Shown piece after piece: positions 10,449 to 19,449 of a stretch of DNA of 64,000 bases. Within the stretch, counting starts at the first letter, position 1, and every line of letters starts with the position of its first letter. The DNA comes from Ovoidimarina sp038744785 (GTDB taxonomy: Bacteria > Pseudomonadota > Alphaproteobacteria > Rhodobacterales > Rhodobacteraceae). Under the pieces are notes generated by a model. It made no database searches, was not told where the DNA came from, and was given only the letters and a program-made list of their open reading frames with translations. The position numbers and the translations under genes were made by a program. The DNA is taken from the NCBI GenBank assembly GCA_038744785.1, contig JBCDLX010000011.1, forward strand, positions 62,001-126,000, read 5' to 3'.

Positions 10449-10967
10449 CTATCCTAGCGGGTCCGGCCAGCCCTGCAATTGGGCGCTATAGGCAATGTAA
10501 AGCGGGTGGCGCGGATGCCCATCCTTTGTCAGACCAAGGTGGTATAGGGGATGGCCGGTTTCCCGCATCAGGCGTTCCACCCCCGCACCACGGTCGAGGT
10601 GCGCACCATGCACGCCCCACGCACAGACGATCCGGTCAGCCCAACCGCAGCTCGCGCGGATCGCGTCATCGTTTTCCGGTCCTACCGGTTCAGCGGCACG
10701 GCGCATTTTTGCCGGGTCGGTCTCGCGCCAGGCAAAGATGTTGCAAACACGAAAGCCCCCGAACCCCAAGGCCCGGGCACGCCTTTCGCAGCGTTCGACC
10801 GTGGGGTCGTTCTGCACCTCTGTCGCGGTCGAGGGGTTCAGCATGACAAAAAGGGCCTTCTCTCCTCCCGGATCCCAGATGCGGCTCAGGGCGTATCGGT
10901 ACCTCATGCAATCGGAGTAGAGGGCCCGGCTGGCCGCGTCGCCCTTTTGGTGCGCGCGTTCGATCAC
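10449..10967 (-). CDS. DUF1643 domain protein
   Basis: 172-residue cytoplasmic protein with the DUF1643 pattern: RYALSRIWDP, LFVMLNPSTATE, DPTVERCERRARALGFGGF and CAWGVHG. Members are widespread, often near phage or restriction genes but also in housekeeping operons; the biochemical role is not known. Its start overlaps the truB stop by four bases (ATGA), so it is translationally coupled to truB. Both cysteines at the ERCERRA and RIVCAWG sites are in conserved segments. Confidence 0.82.
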   Translation of the reverse strand: MIERAHQKGDAASRALYSDCMRYRYALSRIWDPGGEKALFVMLNPSTATEVQNDPTVERCERRARALGFGGFRVCNIFAWRETDPAKMRRAAEPVGPENDDAIRASCGWADRIVCAWGVHGAHLDRGAGVERLMRETGHPLYHLGLTKDGHPRHPLYIAYSAQLQGWPDPLG

Positions 10968-11872
10968 GGCACGAACACGCGAGACGGGTGAAGCATCCCT
11001 GCCTTGTATACCCCGACTGCCACGGCGTGGCCGTTATGCGAAGCCCAGGCCTCTTCACCGAACGCGGCGTCAGTCGCAATGACTTCGGCCGGATTACCGT
11101 GGCGAAGCCGCGTCGCCGCGATCTCAGTACACCGGGCTTCTGGCAAATCAGCGAACCCGGTTTCAAGCGGCAAGAGAAGTGCGTCGATGTCTTCGGTTCG
11201 TGCCAATTGCTCGATCCGCTCAAGCGACACGCCGTCCCCATCCACATCGAACGGACCGGACCACACGCGGCGGAGCGTCGTCACATGTCCAAAGCACCCG
11301 AGGGCTCGTCCAAGGTCGCGGGCGATGGCCCGGACGTAGCCGCCCTTCCCGCAAACCATCCGCAAGGAGACGTGGTCGGCATCGGGCCGGGTTCGCATCT
11401 CCAGGCTTTCGACCCATAATGGGCGTGCGACAAGCGTCACGTCCTCGCCCGCGCGGGCGCGGGCATAGGCGCGCTCGCCATCGATTTTGACGGCCGAAAA
11501 GGCCGGCGGCACCTGCAGAATATCGCCGGTGAACTCCGTAAGGGCTGCGCGGATTGCTGCGTCATCCGGCCGCGTGTCAGAGCGCTCTGTCACCTCACCT
11601 TCGGCATCATCGGTGTTGGTCGCTTCGCCCAGCCGGACCGTGAAGTCATAGGATTTTGGCGCATCCGTGACGTACGGGACCGTTTTTGTCGCTTCCCCAA
11701 GCGCAATCGCCAGAACCCCTGTCGCTTCGGGGTCGAGCGTGCCAGCATGACCGGCTTTGTTGGCGTCAAACGCCCAGCGCACTTTGCCCACGACCGCGTT
11801 CGACGACAGACCGGCGGGTTTGTCGACAACGATCCAGCCAGAAATATCGCGACCTTTCTTTTTTCGAGCCAT
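10964..11872 (-). CDS. truB: tRNA pseudouridine(55) synthase TruB
   Basis: 302-residue enzyme that converts uridine 55 in the T-loop of tRNAs to pseudouridine. The N-terminal GWIVVDKPAGLSSN and the catalytic block GHAGTLDPEATGVL (Asp near residue 46) are clear, followed by YDFTVRLGEATNTDDAEG and the PPAFSAVKIDGERAYARAR block (about 137-155). Length is typical. It belongs to the conserved rbfA-truB-rpsO order, but a glycosidase gene is inserted between rbfA and truB here. Confidence 0.97.
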   Translation of the reverse strand: MARKKKGRDISGWIVVDKPAGLSSNAVVGKVRWAFDANKAGHAGTLDPEATGVLAIALGEATKTVPYVTDAPKSYDFTVRLGEATNTDDAEGEVTERSDTRPDDAAIRAALTEFTGDILQVPPAFSAVKIDGERAYARARAGEDVTLVARPLWVESLEMRTRPDADHVSLRMVCGKGGYVRAIARDLGRALGCFGHVTTLRRVWSGPFDVDGDGVSLERIEQLARTEDIDALLLPLETGFADLPEARCTEIAATRLRHGNPAEVIATDAAFGEEAWASHNGHAVAVGVYKAGMLHPSRVFVP

Positions 11873-11927
11873 GCGTGTCCGCCCCGTATCTAGAAGCCGC
11901 GCCTGCTAGCGGGGAAGGCGCGCGGCG

Positions 11928-12677
11928 TCAATCCGCAGGCACGGCCGTGCCGACAATCGGTCCCAGCGGGAACCCAAGGTCGTGGCGTGCAAGCGCTGGC
12001 GCGTAAAGCCGCGACACCCGGCCGTCGATATAAAGCGCGTCAGGCGTGCCAAGCGCATCACGGAACAGGCGCGCAAAGCGGTGAAAGTTCAAAGGTGCGT
12101 CAGAAATCGCGAATACAACTGTCCCGTCCGGGCGCACACCGACCCCATTGCGAATGTTCTCTGACGTCCCGTCGGGTAGAAACCTTGGGTGTAGATCTCC
12201 GCCAGCGACCATGAGAGGACCCGATTGACTTGCATAGTCGCACGATATGCCCGACACCGCGAAAGCACGCGATTCAGTGATTTCCGCCATCCCGTCCCGG
12301 AGGCAGAACACGCCATTGGGCAAAAGCCCGAAATTTCCGGGACCATCGGCAGTGACTATGGGGCTCGTTTCGCGCCTGCCCTCGACATATAGCCCGACCG
12401 GGGAACGGTCTTGGTGGTACATGCCGCCGTTCATGGCAAATCCAAGCGACAGCCCGTCTCTGGCGAGCGCTGCTTCGATCCGATCAAATGTCCCCAACAA
12501 GGCGCCATCGGTATCGCGGTGCCAGAGACGGATATCATCGGTCACTGGGTTCGCGGTGCAGTACGTGTAAGGTACGCTCTCGAAGATTCCGGACCCGCAT
12601 TGGGACGCGGTCGCTGCCCCGCCGAACCACACAAGGGCCAACACAAGACCGAAGAGGCGCCTAGCTGCCGTCCACAT
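11928..12677 (-). CDS. Phosphodiester glycosidase family protein (DUF2233)
   Basis: 249 residues with a signal peptide (MWTAARRLFGLVLALVWFGGAATA), so exported. The body has the phosphodiester glycosidase (NAGPA-like) pattern: LGFAMNGGMYHQDRSPVGLYVEG (about 80-102), NFGLLPNGVFCL (about 118), a TESRAFA block and SGPLMVAGGDLHPRF (about 155). Such proteins cleave sugar-phosphodiester bonds on surface polymers; the real substrate is unknown. ATG at 12677 overlaps the rbfA stop by 17 bases; a longer frame reaches 12743 but loses the signal peptide position. Confidence 0.8.
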   Translation of the reverse strand: MWTAARRLFGLVLALVWFGGAATASQCGSGIFESVPYTYCTANPVTDDIRLWHRDTDGALLGTFDRIEAALARDGLSLGFAMNGGMYHQDRSPVGLYVEGRRETSPIVTADGPGNFGLLPNGVFCLRDGMAEITESRAFAVSGISCDYASQSGPLMVAGGDLHPRFLPDGTSENIRNGVGVRPDGTVVFAISDAPLNFHRFARLFRDALGTPDALYIDGRVSRLYAPALARHDLGFPLGPIVGTAVPAD

Positions 12678-13068
12678 CGCGCCGCACCGTTTCGTCGCCC
12701 AAAAGCCTGCGGGTTTCGTCCATCCGGTCAAACGTCTCGTCAATTACAAAGCGCAATTCGGGGGCGAACTTAAGGTCGAGCCCGCGGGCGACAATGCGCC
12801 GGATTTCGGCTCGATTCCGCCGAAGCGCGTCAAGTGCTTCGTTCCGGTTTCGACCGCCGAGCGGCATTACATACGCCGTCGCCACCTTCAGGTCGGGTGA
12901 GGCCCGCACCTCGCCAACCGTAATCGAGTGAGTGTTGAGGTCAGGGTCGTGAACATCGCCTTGGGTCAGAACTTCGCTTAGCCTGCGCCGAATTAGTTCA
13001 CCGACACGCAGCTGGCGTTGCGAGGGTCCGGCATTCTGGGAAAAACGCGCTCTGGCCATGCGCACCAT
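12661..13068 (-). CDS. rbfA: 30S ribosome-binding factor A
   Basis: 135-residue ribosome maturation factor that binds the 30S subunit and helps 16S rRNA 5'-end processing. The GPSQRQLRVGELIRR block, HSITVGEVRASPDLKVATAYV and the DETFDRMDETRR end are typical of alphaproteobacterial RbfA. ATG at 13068 or ATG at 13059 (MARARFSQ) are both possible; neither has a strong ribosome site. It is divergent from dapB with under 100 bases between them. Confidence 0.95.
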   Translation of the reverse strand: MVRMARARFSQNAGPSQRQLRVGELIRRRLSEVLTQGDVHDPDLNTHSITVGEVRASPDLKVATAYVMPLGGRNRNEALDALRRNRAEIRRIVARGLDLKFAPELRFVIDETFDRMDETRRLLGDETVRRDVDGS

Positions 13069-13164
13069 CTATGCCACGTGCGGGCCCGCCGCAAGCGTAG
13101 TGGGGTCTGGCGGCCCGGGCGCAACCGGGCTAAGCCGCGTTTTGCGGACCAAAGGGGACAGGCG

Positions 13165-13977
13165 ATGAGCGAGACACCTGGTGTAGTCGTGACCGGCGCG
13201 TCGGGCCGAATGGGCCAGATGCTGATCCGGACGGTCACTGAAAGTGGCGCGGCGCGGCTTGTCGGTGCCGTAGAGCGGACGGGACACGATTGGATTGGCC
13301 GGGATGCGGGCGAGGCGATGGGCGGTGCGCCCATAGGCGTGACCGTAACCGACGATCCACTTGAACCGTTTTCGGTCGCGCAGGCGGTCATCGATTTTAC
13401 CTCTCCTGGCGCGAGCGTGGAATTCGCGGCACTCGCCGCGCAAACGCGTGCCGTGCATGTAATCGGTACGACCGGGTTCGCCGATGCCGATCTTGCGAAG
13501 CTCAACGCAGCCGCGCGCCATGCCGTCATTGTGCGCGCCGGTAACATGAGCCTTGGGGTGAACCTGCTCGTGCAACTGACCCGCAGGGTGGCCGAGGCAC
13601 TGGACGCCGATTTTGATATCGAGGTGGTCGAGGCACACCACCGCAACAAAGTCGACGCCCCGTCCGGCACGGCGCTGATGCTGGGTCAGGCCGCGGCTGA
13701 GGGACGTGGGATCGAGCTTGCCGCGATGTCAGATCGCGGCCGTGACGGGATCACCGGCACGCGTGACCGCGGCAAGATCGGGTTCTCCGCTGTGCGCGGT
13801 GGCGATGTCGTGGGCGAGCATGACGTTATATTCGCGGCCGACGGCGAACGCGTCGTCCTGCGCCATCTGGCGACGGACCGCGCGATTTTCGCCCGCGGCG
13901 CGGTGAAAGCGGCGCTTTGGGGGCAGGGCAAAAAGCCGGGGGAATACGACATGGTCGATGTGCTGGGCCTGAGTTGA
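13165..13977 (+). CDS. dapB: 4-hydroxy-tetrahydrodipicolinate reductase
   Basis: 270-residue enzyme of the diaminopimelate/lysine pathway; it reduces the DapA product with NAD(P)H in the cytoplasm. The dinucleotide loop is VVVTGASGRMGQML (residues 7-20), then VIDFTSPGAS, GTTGFA, and the catalytic EAHHRNKVDAPSGTALMLG stretch (about 157-175) with the His-His and Lys. ATG at 13165 follows AGGGGACAGG and gives the usual length; an open frame extends 147 bases upstream into the rbfA gene on the other strand and is not used. Confidence 0.97.
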   Translation: MSETPGVVVTGASGRMGQMLIRTVTESGAARLVGAVERTGHDWIGRDAGEAMGGAPIGVTVTDDPLEPFSVAQAVIDFTSPGASVEFAALAAQTRAVHVIGTTGFADADLAKLNAAARHAVIVRAGNMSLGVNLLVQLTRRVAEALDADFDIEVVEAHHRNKVDAPSGTALMLGQAAAEGRGIELAAMSDRGRDGITGTRDRGKIGFSAVRGGDVVGEHDVIFAADGERVVLRHLATDRAIFARGAVKAALWGQGKKPGEYDMVDVLGLS

Positions 13978-14036
13978 TCCAACTTGCTGCGTGTTCCGTA
14001 TATTTTTTTGGAAGGTTTTGAATTCGGAGCAGAACG

Positions 14037-14429
14037 ATGATCCGGACACTAACGGTGGCTGTATGTCTGGCTGTACTTGGGACTGCGGCGGTGGCTTCTG
14101 GGAAGTGGAGCTTGGTTGCAACAGGCACTCAGTTCGAGCGCGTTGGCGACCGCGATACTTTTGTGAGGCTTGTCGCGCAGCGCGACTTGCGCCGCTTCGG
14201 GATCCGTCTTGAAGTGAAGCCAGATGGCAGCATCGGGGGCAACGCGTTCGGTCGAAACGTGACCGGGGCCTGGCAGTGGCGTGACGGGTACTTCTGCCGT
14301 GAGCTGTTTTGGGGCGCGCGAGAGGTTGGCGCAAATTGCCAAGAAGTGAAAATCGCAGGAAACATGTTGCGCTTCACCTCGGACCGCGGAGCTGGCGACT
14401 TCGCCGATCTGCGTCTGCGACAGCAATAG
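14037..14429 (+). CDS. Small exported protein of unknown function
   Basis: 130 residues with a clear signal peptide (MIRTLTVAVCLAVLGTAAVASG). The mature part has a compact motif set GSIGGNAFGRNVTGAWQWRDGYFCRELFWG and one further cysteine (ANCQEV), so one disulfide is likely in the periplasm. I believe similar small proteins occur in other Rhodobacteraceae next to dapB, where they are sometimes mislabelled as dihydrodipicolinate reductase; this is recall only. A T-run (14004-14010) and a GGAGC site lie upstream. Function unknown. Confidence 0.7.
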   Translation: MIRTLTVAVCLAVLGTAAVASGKWSLVATGTQFERVGDRDTFVRLVAQRDLRRFGIRLEVKPDGSIGGNAFGRNVTGAWQWRDGYFCRELFWGAREVGANCQEVKIAGNMLRFTSDRGAGDFADLRLRQQ

Positions 14430-14449
14430 CGCCCTCTAAGGGCTTGATC

Positions 14450-14486
14450 GAACCCGGCAACTTTGCGCTGAAACAAGACCGGGTTC
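14450..14486. terminator. Inverted repeat between convergent genes
   Basis: GAACCCGG (14450-14457) and CCGGGTTC (14479-14486) form eight perfect pairs across a 21-base loop. The small exported protein gene and the SDHAF4-like gene converge here. No good U-run follows on either strand, so a terminator role is only likely. A shorter GCCCT-CTA-AGGGC hairpin precedes it. Confidence 0.35.
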
Positions 14487-14667
14487 AAAAATCGATGGCG
14501 AGCCCCTTTTTCTCCCAATCGCCATAGCGGACTGGCTCAGGTCCGTCTCGCCCGCCCAGTTCTGTCGGAAGATCAAGGTCCTTCGCTTTTTTGCGGCGGT
14601 CCTCTGCCTCGGCCAAAGCTCGCCGGGCTTCTGGTGGCAGATCGGGTTTCGGATCTTGTTCGTTCAT
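14485..14667 (-). CDS. DUF1674 / succinate dehydrogenase assembly factor 4 homologue
   Basis: 60-residue protein with the DUF1674 signature at its C-terminus: ELGGRDGPEPVRYGDWEKKG followed by LAIDF. This family includes eukaryotic SDHAF4 (Sdh8), which protects the flavinated succinate dehydrogenase subunit during assembly of complex II. The N-terminal half is a charged helix. Its start is inside the region just upstream of the divergent rsmB gene. No sdh genes are in the window. The family assignment is firm; the role is inferred from eukaryotic homologues. Confidence 0.85.
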   Translation of the reverse strand: MNEQDPKPDLPPEARRALAEAEDRRKKAKDLDLPTELGGRDGPEPVRYGDWEKKGLAIDF

Positions 14668-14693
14668 GCTGCTTGATATACCCGCCAGACCTC

Positions 14694-16013
14694 ATGGGGC
14701 AAGACAGCGATACCGCAGGGCTAGGTGCACGCCGGGCGGCACTGCGAATGATCAGCGCGGCGACGGACGAAGGACGGCTTTTGTCCGATGTCCTGCCCGG
14801 GGCAGTTGCCCATTTGAACCCTGCGGACCGTGCACGCGCTGGTCGGCTTGCATCGGAGACCTTGCGCTGGGCGTCGCGCGCCGACCGGGTGCTTGGCCCC
14901 TACCTTCGCAAACGTCCGCAGCCCCAAACCCACGATGCCCTTCGGATGGCGGTCTGGGAGATCTGTGCCGATGGATCCGCGCCACATGGTGTGGTGAACG
15001 CGGCAGTGACCCTTCTTGGCGAACGGGAAGAGACCAAGCGGCAGGCTGGTCTTGCCAATGCTGTTCTGCGCAAGATTGCGGGTGCGCGTGTCGACTGGCA
15101 CGGCCTTCCGCTACCGCAGCTTCCAAAGTGGCTGCGAAAGCCACTGCTGGCCGACTACGGCAAGGCTGCGGTTGCCGGGATCGAAGCCGCGCATGCCAAT
15201 GGTGCGCCACTGGACCTGACGCTTGCCCCGGACGCGCCGGATGGTCTGTGCGATGCACTTGGCGGCGAAACCCTTTCAGGCGGGACAATCCGGCTTATGG
15301 CGCCCGGGGCCGTCTCGGCCCTGCCGGGCTACTCAGAGGGCCAATGGTGGGTCCAAGACTGGGCCGCCGCACTGCCCGCCCGGTGTCTCGCGGCGCAGCC
15401 TGGCGAAAGGGTTCTGGACCTTTGTGCAGCGCCTGGTGGCAAAACCATGCAGCTGGCCGCCACCGGGGCGCAGGTCACATCGCTCGACATCTCGGAACGC
15501 AGGATGGAACGCGTGGCGGAAAACCTGGGCCGCACCGGTCTGTCTGCGTCATTGGTGGTGGCTGATGCGCTGGAATGGGACGCCGAAGACCCGTTCGACG
15601 CGGTTCTTCTGGACGCGCCGTGTTCGGCAACCGGTACGATCCGCCGGCATCCCGATTTGCCACACGCCAAAGATGGCACCGATTTTCCGGGCCTTTTCGA
15701 ACTTCAGTCCAGCCTTATCGACCGCGCGATTTTGGCGCTGAAACCGGGTGGGCGCCTTGTGTTTTGCACCTGTTCCCTGCTGATCGATGAGGGCGAAGAA
15801 CAGGTCCGGGATGCTCTTGCCCGCCATCCGGGTCTGTTCGCCGAACAAGTAGCTCCAGTTGGATTGGGTCTGGATCCCGGCTGGTCTGTGCCTGAGGGGA
15901 TCCGGCTCAGGCCCGATTACTGGGCGGACCGCGGCGGAATGGATGGATTTTTTGTGGCGACCCTGCGAAAGCCCGCTGAGGAGGCCGGTGCAGCGATGAC
16001 AGGGCCTGTGTAA
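14694..16013 (+). CDS. rsmB: RsmB/NOP-family 16S rRNA m5C methyltransferase
   Basis: 439-residue SAM-dependent RNA cytosine-C5 methyltransferase. An N-terminal NusB-like helical domain (about 15-125) precedes the catalytic domain. Motif I is LDLCAAPGGKTMQLAA (about 242), the first conserved cysteine block is LLDAPCSATGTIRRHPD (about 305), and the second is LVFCTCSLLIDEGEEQ (about 355), matching the two-cysteine mechanism. Start at ATG 14694; the upstream open part overlaps the DUF1674 gene on the other strand. Probable target is C967 of 16S rRNA by analogy with E. coli RsmB. Confidence 0.92.
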   Translation: MGQDSDTAGLGARRAALRMISAATDEGRLLSDVLPGAVAHLNPADRARAGRLASETLRWASRADRVLGPYLRKRPQPQTHDALRMAVWEICADGSAPHGVVNAAVTLLGEREETKRQAGLANAVLRKIAGARVDWHGLPLPQLPKWLRKPLLADYGKAAVAGIEAAHANGAPLDLTLAPDAPDGLCDALGGETLSGGTIRLMAPGAVSALPGYSEGQWWVQDWAAALPARCLAAQPGERVLDLCAAPGGKTMQLAATGAQVTSLDISERRMERVAENLGRTGLSASLVVADALEWDAEDPFDAVLLDAPCSATGTIRRHPDLPHAKDGTDFPGLFELQSSLIDRAILALKPGGRLVFCTCSLLIDEGEEQVRDALARHPGLFAEQVAPVGLGLDPGWSVPEGIRLRPDYWADRGGMDGFFVATLRKPAEEAGAAMTGPV

Positions 16014-16074
16014 CGCGGTACTTTTCAGCGGCGGACACGCCGGAATTTTCGACGACGGGGACGGGACGGCAGAG

Positions 16075-17829
16075 GTGTCGGACAAAACAAGCATTGGCGC
16101 GCGACTGGCGCACTGGACGAACAGGTATCACGCGTTTGCGTCAGGACGCGGACGACGGGCAACCGCGTTTACCAGCCAGCCCGAACCGCGGACGATGGGA
16201 AGTTTTGCGCGCGGACGACAGCTTTGCGCCGGGAACTTTCTGTTCGCCGGGTATCTGATCGAAGCCCCGGACACGTCGCTTTGGGATCTGCCGATGCCGG
16301 ATGAAGCATTCGAAATCGAAACCCACGGTTTCGCCTGGCTTGACGATCTTGCCGCCGTCAGCGATCTGCCCGCGCGGCATCGGGCGCAGGATTGGACGCA
16401 TGATTGGGTGGCGCGATTCGGGCGCGGCAAAGGGCCCGGGTGGAAGCCCGATCTCGCCGGCCGCCGGATGACCCGTTGGATTAACCACGCGGTCCTGCTT
16501 CTTAACAATCAAGAACGCGCAACGTCAGAGGCGTTCTTCCGCGCGCTGTCGCATCACACACGCTACCTATCGCGGCGCTGGAAGGTGGCCGAGCCGGGCT
16601 TGCCAAGGTTCGAAGCACTGGCCGGTCTGCTGCACGCTTCACTGTCCTTGCAGGGCATGGAAAAATTCATGCGACCCGCCCTTCGCGCGCTGGCCCGTGA
16701 ATGCGCCGCGCGGATCGACAGCGAAGGCGGGTTGCCGTCCCGCAACCCCGAAGAGTTGCTGGCCGTCTTCGCCATTCTCACCGGGATGATTGATGCGCTT
16801 GGTGCGTCCGGAGAAGGACCGCCGCCCGAGGTGTTGAAGGCGGTCCAAGAGATTGCGCCCACTTTACGCGTTCTGCGTCATGCCGATGGGGGGCTTGCGC
16901 GGTTTCATGGTGGAGGGCGCGGCTCGGAAGGACGGCTTGACCAAGCGCTTGCGGCCTCGGGCGTCCGACACATGCGCCACCGGGGGCTGGCGATGGGGTT
17001 TGCGCGCCTGTCCAATGGCCGCACGAGCGTTGTGGTCGATGCCGCCCGCCCGCCCACAGGGGGCGATTCGCGTGATGGGCACGCCTCGACCCTGGCGTTC
17101 GAGATGACGTCTGGCCGCCGTCCGGTGGTTGTCAATTGCGGTGCGGGCGAGACCTTTGGTACCTCTTGGCGGCGCGCTGGCCGGGCGACGCCGTCGCATT
17201 CCACTCTGGCGATCGAGGGATATTCGTCGTCCCGCCTTGGCGGGCAGGGGATCATTGCCGGGCGCCGAACCGAGCTTCTTCTCGACACCCCAAACGACGT
17301 GACCTGCCAGAAGCCGGATACCGGCGTGGGCGCGGCGTTGATCCTTAGCCATGATGGTTATCTGCGGACCCACGGGTTGATCCACCACCGGCGTCTAGAG
17401 CTTGCCGCAGATGGGCGCAGCTTGATCGGGGACGATTCGCTGTCTTCCCTAACGTCCGAGGCGGAACGCACCTTCGACGCGGCCTTCGACCGGGCTGGCC
17501 CGTCAGGTGTGCCGTTTGCCGTCCGATTCCACTTGCATCCCGACGTGCAGGCAGAGCTGGATATGGGCGGTTCGGCCGTTTCGATGGCGCTGAAATCTGG
17601 CGAGATGTGGGTGTTTCGCCACGACGGGGCAGCAACGCTGACATTGTCGCCAAGCGTCTATCTCGAGCGTGGGCGCCTATCGCCGCGCGCAACGAAGCAG
17701 ATCGTCTTGCAGGCGTCGGTCGAGGATTACGGAATGCGGATCGGCTGGACGCTGGCCAAGGCACAGGATACGCCCGCCCATATCCGGGATCTGGCGACCG
17801 AAGACAGCTTGGAACCGGCTGACCGCTGA
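16075..17829 (+). CDS. Heparinase II/III family protein
   Basis: 584-residue protein with an alpha-toroid-like N-terminal half and a beta-sheet C-terminal half as in heparinase II/III lyases. The family block VVNCGAGETFGTSWRRAGRATPSHSTLAIEG spans about residues 352-382. Start is GTG at 16075, preceded by a weak purine stretch (GGCAGAG). No signal peptide is seen, which is odd for a polysaccharide lyase and fits an intracellular role as seen in other alphaproteobacterial homologues located beside purH. Substrate unknown. Confidence 0.85.
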   Translation: MSDKTSIGARLAHWTNRYHAFASGRGRRATAFTSQPEPRTMGSFARGRQLCAGNFLFAGYLIEAPDTSLWDLPMPDEAFEIETHGFAWLDDLAAVSDLPARHRAQDWTHDWVARFGRGKGPGWKPDLAGRRMTRWINHAVLLLNNQERATSEAFFRALSHHTRYLSRRWKVAEPGLPRFEALAGLLHASLSLQGMEKFMRPALRALARECAARIDSEGGLPSRNPEELLAVFAILTGMIDALGASGEGPPPEVLKAVQEIAPTLRVLRHADGGLARFHGGGRGSEGRLDQALAASGVRHMRHRGLAMGFARLSNGRTSVVVDAARPPTGGDSRDGHASTLAFEMTSGRRPVVVNCGAGETFGTSWRRAGRATPSHSTLAIEGYSSSRLGGQGIIAGRRTELLLDTPNDVTCQKPDTGVGAALILSHDGYLRTHGLIHHRRLELAADGRSLIGDDSLSSLTSEAERTFDAAFDRAGPSGVPFAVRFHLHPDVQAELDMGGSAVSMALKSGEMWVFRHDGAATLTLSPSVYLERGRLSPRATKQIVLQASVEDYGMRIGWTLAKAQDTPAHIRDLATEDSLEPADR

Positions 17830-17850
17830 TTTGTGACCCACGAGCCCCCT

Positions 17851-19440
17851 ATGACCGATCTCGTCCCAGTTTCCCGCGCGCTTCTTTCGGTTTCCGACAA
17901 GGCCGGCCTGTTGCCGTTCGCCCAGGCGCTGGCTGACTTGGGGGTCGAGCTTCTGTCCACTGGCGGCACCGCGCGCACTTTAAGAGAAGCCGGTCTGAAC
18001 GTGTCCGAAGTGTCAGAGATCACGGGCTTCCCAGAAATGATGGACGGGCGGGTCAAAACGCTGCACCCTAAAATCTATGGTGGCCTTCTGGCGCTGCGTG
18101 ATGATCCGGGTCACCGGTTGTCCATGGCAGATCATGGTATACCGGGCATCGATCTCTTGGTGGTCAACCTTTATCCGTTCGAAGCGAAGGTGGCCGGCGG
18201 CGCGGACTACGGCACCGCCATCGAGAACATCGACATCGGCGGCCCGGCGATGATCCGTGCGGCGGCAAAGAACCATGCTTGGGTGACGGTCATCACGGAT
18301 GTCGAAGACTACGACGCGGTTCTGACGGAGCTTCGGGCGCAGAATGGCGGAACAACACTTGCGTTTCGCCAGAAAAAGGCGCTGACAGCCTATGCCCGCA
18401 CGGCCGCGTATGACGCTGCGGTTTCCAACTGGATGGCGGGCGCAATTGGCGATGCGACGCCACGACGGCGCGTTTTTGCGGGCACATTGGCGCAGGCGTT
18501 GCGATATGGCGAAAACCCCCATCAGCAGGCGGCGTTTTACACCGATGGCTCGGATGCCGCGGGGCTGGCAACGGCGACCCAACACCAAGGCAAGGCGCTG
18601 AGCTACAACAATATCAACGACACCGATGCGGCCTTTGCGCTGGTGTCGGAATTTCGCCCATCCGACGGGCCGGCATGCGTCATCGTCAAACACGCCAACC
18701 CTTGCGGCGTCGCACGGGGCGCGTCACTGGCCGAGGCGTATCAGCGCGCCTACGATTGCGATCGCACCTCGGCCTTTGGTGGGATCGTTGCCTTGAACCA
18801 GCCGCTCGACGCCGAAACAGCCAAGGCGATCACCGAAATCTTCACGGAGGTCGTGATTGCACCGGGGGCGGATGCCGCAGCCAGGGCGGTTTTTGAGACA
18901 AAAAAGAACCTTCGGCTGCTGACCTGTACCGGCCTCGCCAATCCGGCAGCAGCGGGGCTTTCCGTGCGCCAGGTGTCCGGAGGGTTTCTGGTGCAGGACC
19001 AGGATAACGGTGTCCTGTCGCCGCACGCGTTGAAGATTGTGACAAAACGTGGCCCTAGTGACCGCGAGATGGAAGACATGCTGTTTGCCTGGACAGTGGC
19101 CAAGCATGTGAAGTCAAACGCGATTGTCTATGTGAAAGACGGCGCCACAGTTGGTGTCGGTGCCGGTCAGATGAGCCGGGTCGATTCCACACGGATCGCC
19201 GCGCGAAAGGCGGCAGATATGGCTGAGGTTCTGGGGCTTTCACACTTGCCGACACAAGGGGCCGCCGTTGCATCAGACGCGTTCTTCCCGTTCCCTGACG
19301 GGGTGCTTACGGCCGCAGAGGCTGGCGCGACGGCGCTGATCCAGCCGGGTGGCTCACTTCGCGACGACGAGGTGATCGCCGCAGCCGATGCGGCGGGACT
19401 TGCGATGGTCTTTACCGGTATGCGGCACTTCCGGCATTAG
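17851..19440 (+). CDS. purH: Bifunctional AICAR formyltransferase / IMP cyclohydrolase
   Basis: 529-residue enzyme for the last two steps of IMP synthesis. The MGS-like cyclohydrolase domain (about 1-145) has RALLSVSDKAGL, LLSTGGTARTL and GFPEMMDGRVKTLHP. The formyltransferase domain follows with GENPHQQAAFY, CVIVKHANPCGVA (catalytic Lys-His) and DAFFPFPDG near the end. ATG at 17851 gives the length usual for Rhodobacteraceae PurH; GTG at 17833 is a less likely start. Confidence 0.97.
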   Translation: MTDLVPVSRALLSVSDKAGLLPFAQALADLGVELLSTGGTARTLREAGLNVSEVSEITGFPEMMDGRVKTLHPKIYGGLLALRDDPGHRLSMADHGIPGIDLLVVNLYPFEAKVAGGADYGTAIENIDIGGPAMIRAAAKNHAWVTVITDVEDYDAVLTELRAQNGGTTLAFRQKKALTAYARTAAYDAAVSNWMAGAIGDATPRRRVFAGTLAQALRYGENPHQQAAFYTDGSDAAGLATATQHQGKALSYNNINDTDAAFALVSEFRPSDGPACVIVKHANPCGVARGASLAEAYQRAYDCDRTSAFGGIVALNQPLDAETAKAITEIFTEVVIAPGADAAARAVFETKKNLRLLTCTGLANPAAAGLSVRQVSGGFLVQDQDNGVLSPHALKIVTKRGPSDREMEDMLFAWTVAKHVKSNAIVYVKDGATVGVGAGQMSRVDSTRIAARKAADMAEVLGLSHLPTQGAAVASDAFFPFPDGVLTAAEAGATALIQPGGSLRDDEVIAAADAAGLAMVFTGMRHFRH

Positions 19441-19449
19441 GAACGAGGT

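Noticed and set aside
13978..14036. T-run after dapB considered as a terminator
   Set aside because: Only a weak AGTTG/CAACT stem precedes it and the T-run is 25 bases away; it more likely belongs to the upstream region of the next gene.
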